A program made the translations under genes and the position numbers. The notes under the pieces are model-generated. The model did not search any database, was not told where the DNA came from, and worked only from the letters and a program-made list of their open reading frames with translations. Below, piece after piece: positions 13,498-13,638 of a stretch of DNA of 13,638 bases (position 1 is its first letter; every line of letters starts with the position of its first letter). The DNA is taken from assembly GCA_035300505.1 (NCBI GenBank), contig DATGVJ010000491.1, positions 1 through 13,638 on the forward strand. Direction: 5' to 3'. This stretch comes from VAZQ01 sp035300505 (GTDB lineage Bacteria > Pseudomonadota > Alphaproteobacteria > Rhizobiales > Xanthobacteraceae).

Positions 13498-13638
13498 GAC
13501 CGCCGCGAGCTGAAGCTGCTATCACAGCGGACCCGCATACCTCTCTCCGCAGGCGAGAGTGAACTAACGAGTTACGGCTGCCGGGCGCTGCTGGAAGAGC
13601 AGGCGATTCAGATTCTGCAGTTTGATTGCACGATGTTT

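Larger units (their letters stand above)
13013..13638. other. Upstream region of the DUF3311-mctP operon; no gene found
   Basis: No reading frame in these 626 bases has a good ribosome site, family resemblance or convincing composition; the ones present are short, Arg/Pro-rich and overlap inverted repeats. The part next to the operon (13013-13220) is AT-richer and should contain its promoter; I could not pick a clear -35/-10 pair or a sigma54 site. The part from about 13370 holds two hairpins and REP-like sequence. A gene may begin beyond the right edge. Confidence 0.5.

Noticed and set aside
13165..13513. Short plus-strand frames of 63-98 aa
   Set aside because: They have weak starts, are Arg/Pro-rich and overlap inverted repeats; no recognisable domain.

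Overview
The window looks like the chromosome of an alphaproteobacterium of the Hyphomicrobiales (Bradyrhizobium/Rhodopseudomonas/Xanthobacteraceae neighbourhood). The reasons are G+C-rich coding DNA, an alphaproteobacterial GroES/GroEL pair, an MctP-type monocarboxylate transporter preceded by a DUF3311 partner, small proteins of rhizobial type, and REP-like palindromes between genes. The assignment rests on reading family resemblance by eye; no search was run. No rRNA, tRNA, CRISPR array, insertion sequence or phage gene was seen.

Layout. (1) Positions 2-1831, plus strand: the 3' end of a nitronate monooxygenase gene, then two exported proteins in tandem, a periplasmic cupin and a Tat-exported alpha/beta hydrolase with a cysteine in the nucleophile elbow. 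A strong pair of overlapping hairpins with a T-rich tail closes this block. (2) 1974-2204: a probable one-helix membrane protein, followed by about 450 bases of AT-richer non-coding DNA holding a perfect 16-bp palindrome and two different tandem repeats just upstream of the next gene block. (3) 2655-9950, plus strand: a tightly packed cluster of a small hypothetical gene, groES, groEL, a small gene starting on the base after the groEL stop, class I mannose-6-phosphate isomerase (manA), a GT4 glycosyltransferase fused to a probable alpha/alpha-toroid domain, and a GH130 mannoside phosphorylase/hydrolase. The last three genes overlap: 4 bp between manA and the GT4 gene, and 119 bp out of frame between the GT4 gene and the GH130 gene, which is best started at a TTG. 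(4) 10053-11162, plus strand: three small genes (a 59-aa helical protein, a possible 36-aa basic peptide, a 123-aa secreted protein) around a 419-base hairpin-rich non-coding stretch. (5) 11170-13012, minus strand: DUF3311 protein and MctP transporter, convergent with region 4 with only 7 bp between stop codons. (6) 13013-13638: no gene; a 13-bp palindrome in the mctP upstream region and two hairpins, one in REP-like sequence.

How it may work together. The most notable feature is the physical coupling of a second-type groESL operon to a mannose module. ManA links fructose-6-phosphate and mannose-6-phosphate, the GT4 domain would use an activated sugar, and GH130 enzymes cleave beta-mannosides. 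A stress-linked mannoside or mannan synthesis-and-recycling pathway is a reasonable inference, but neither the product nor the regulation can be read from the DNA alone. The genes for phosphomannomutase and GDP-mannose pyrophosphorylase are not in the window.
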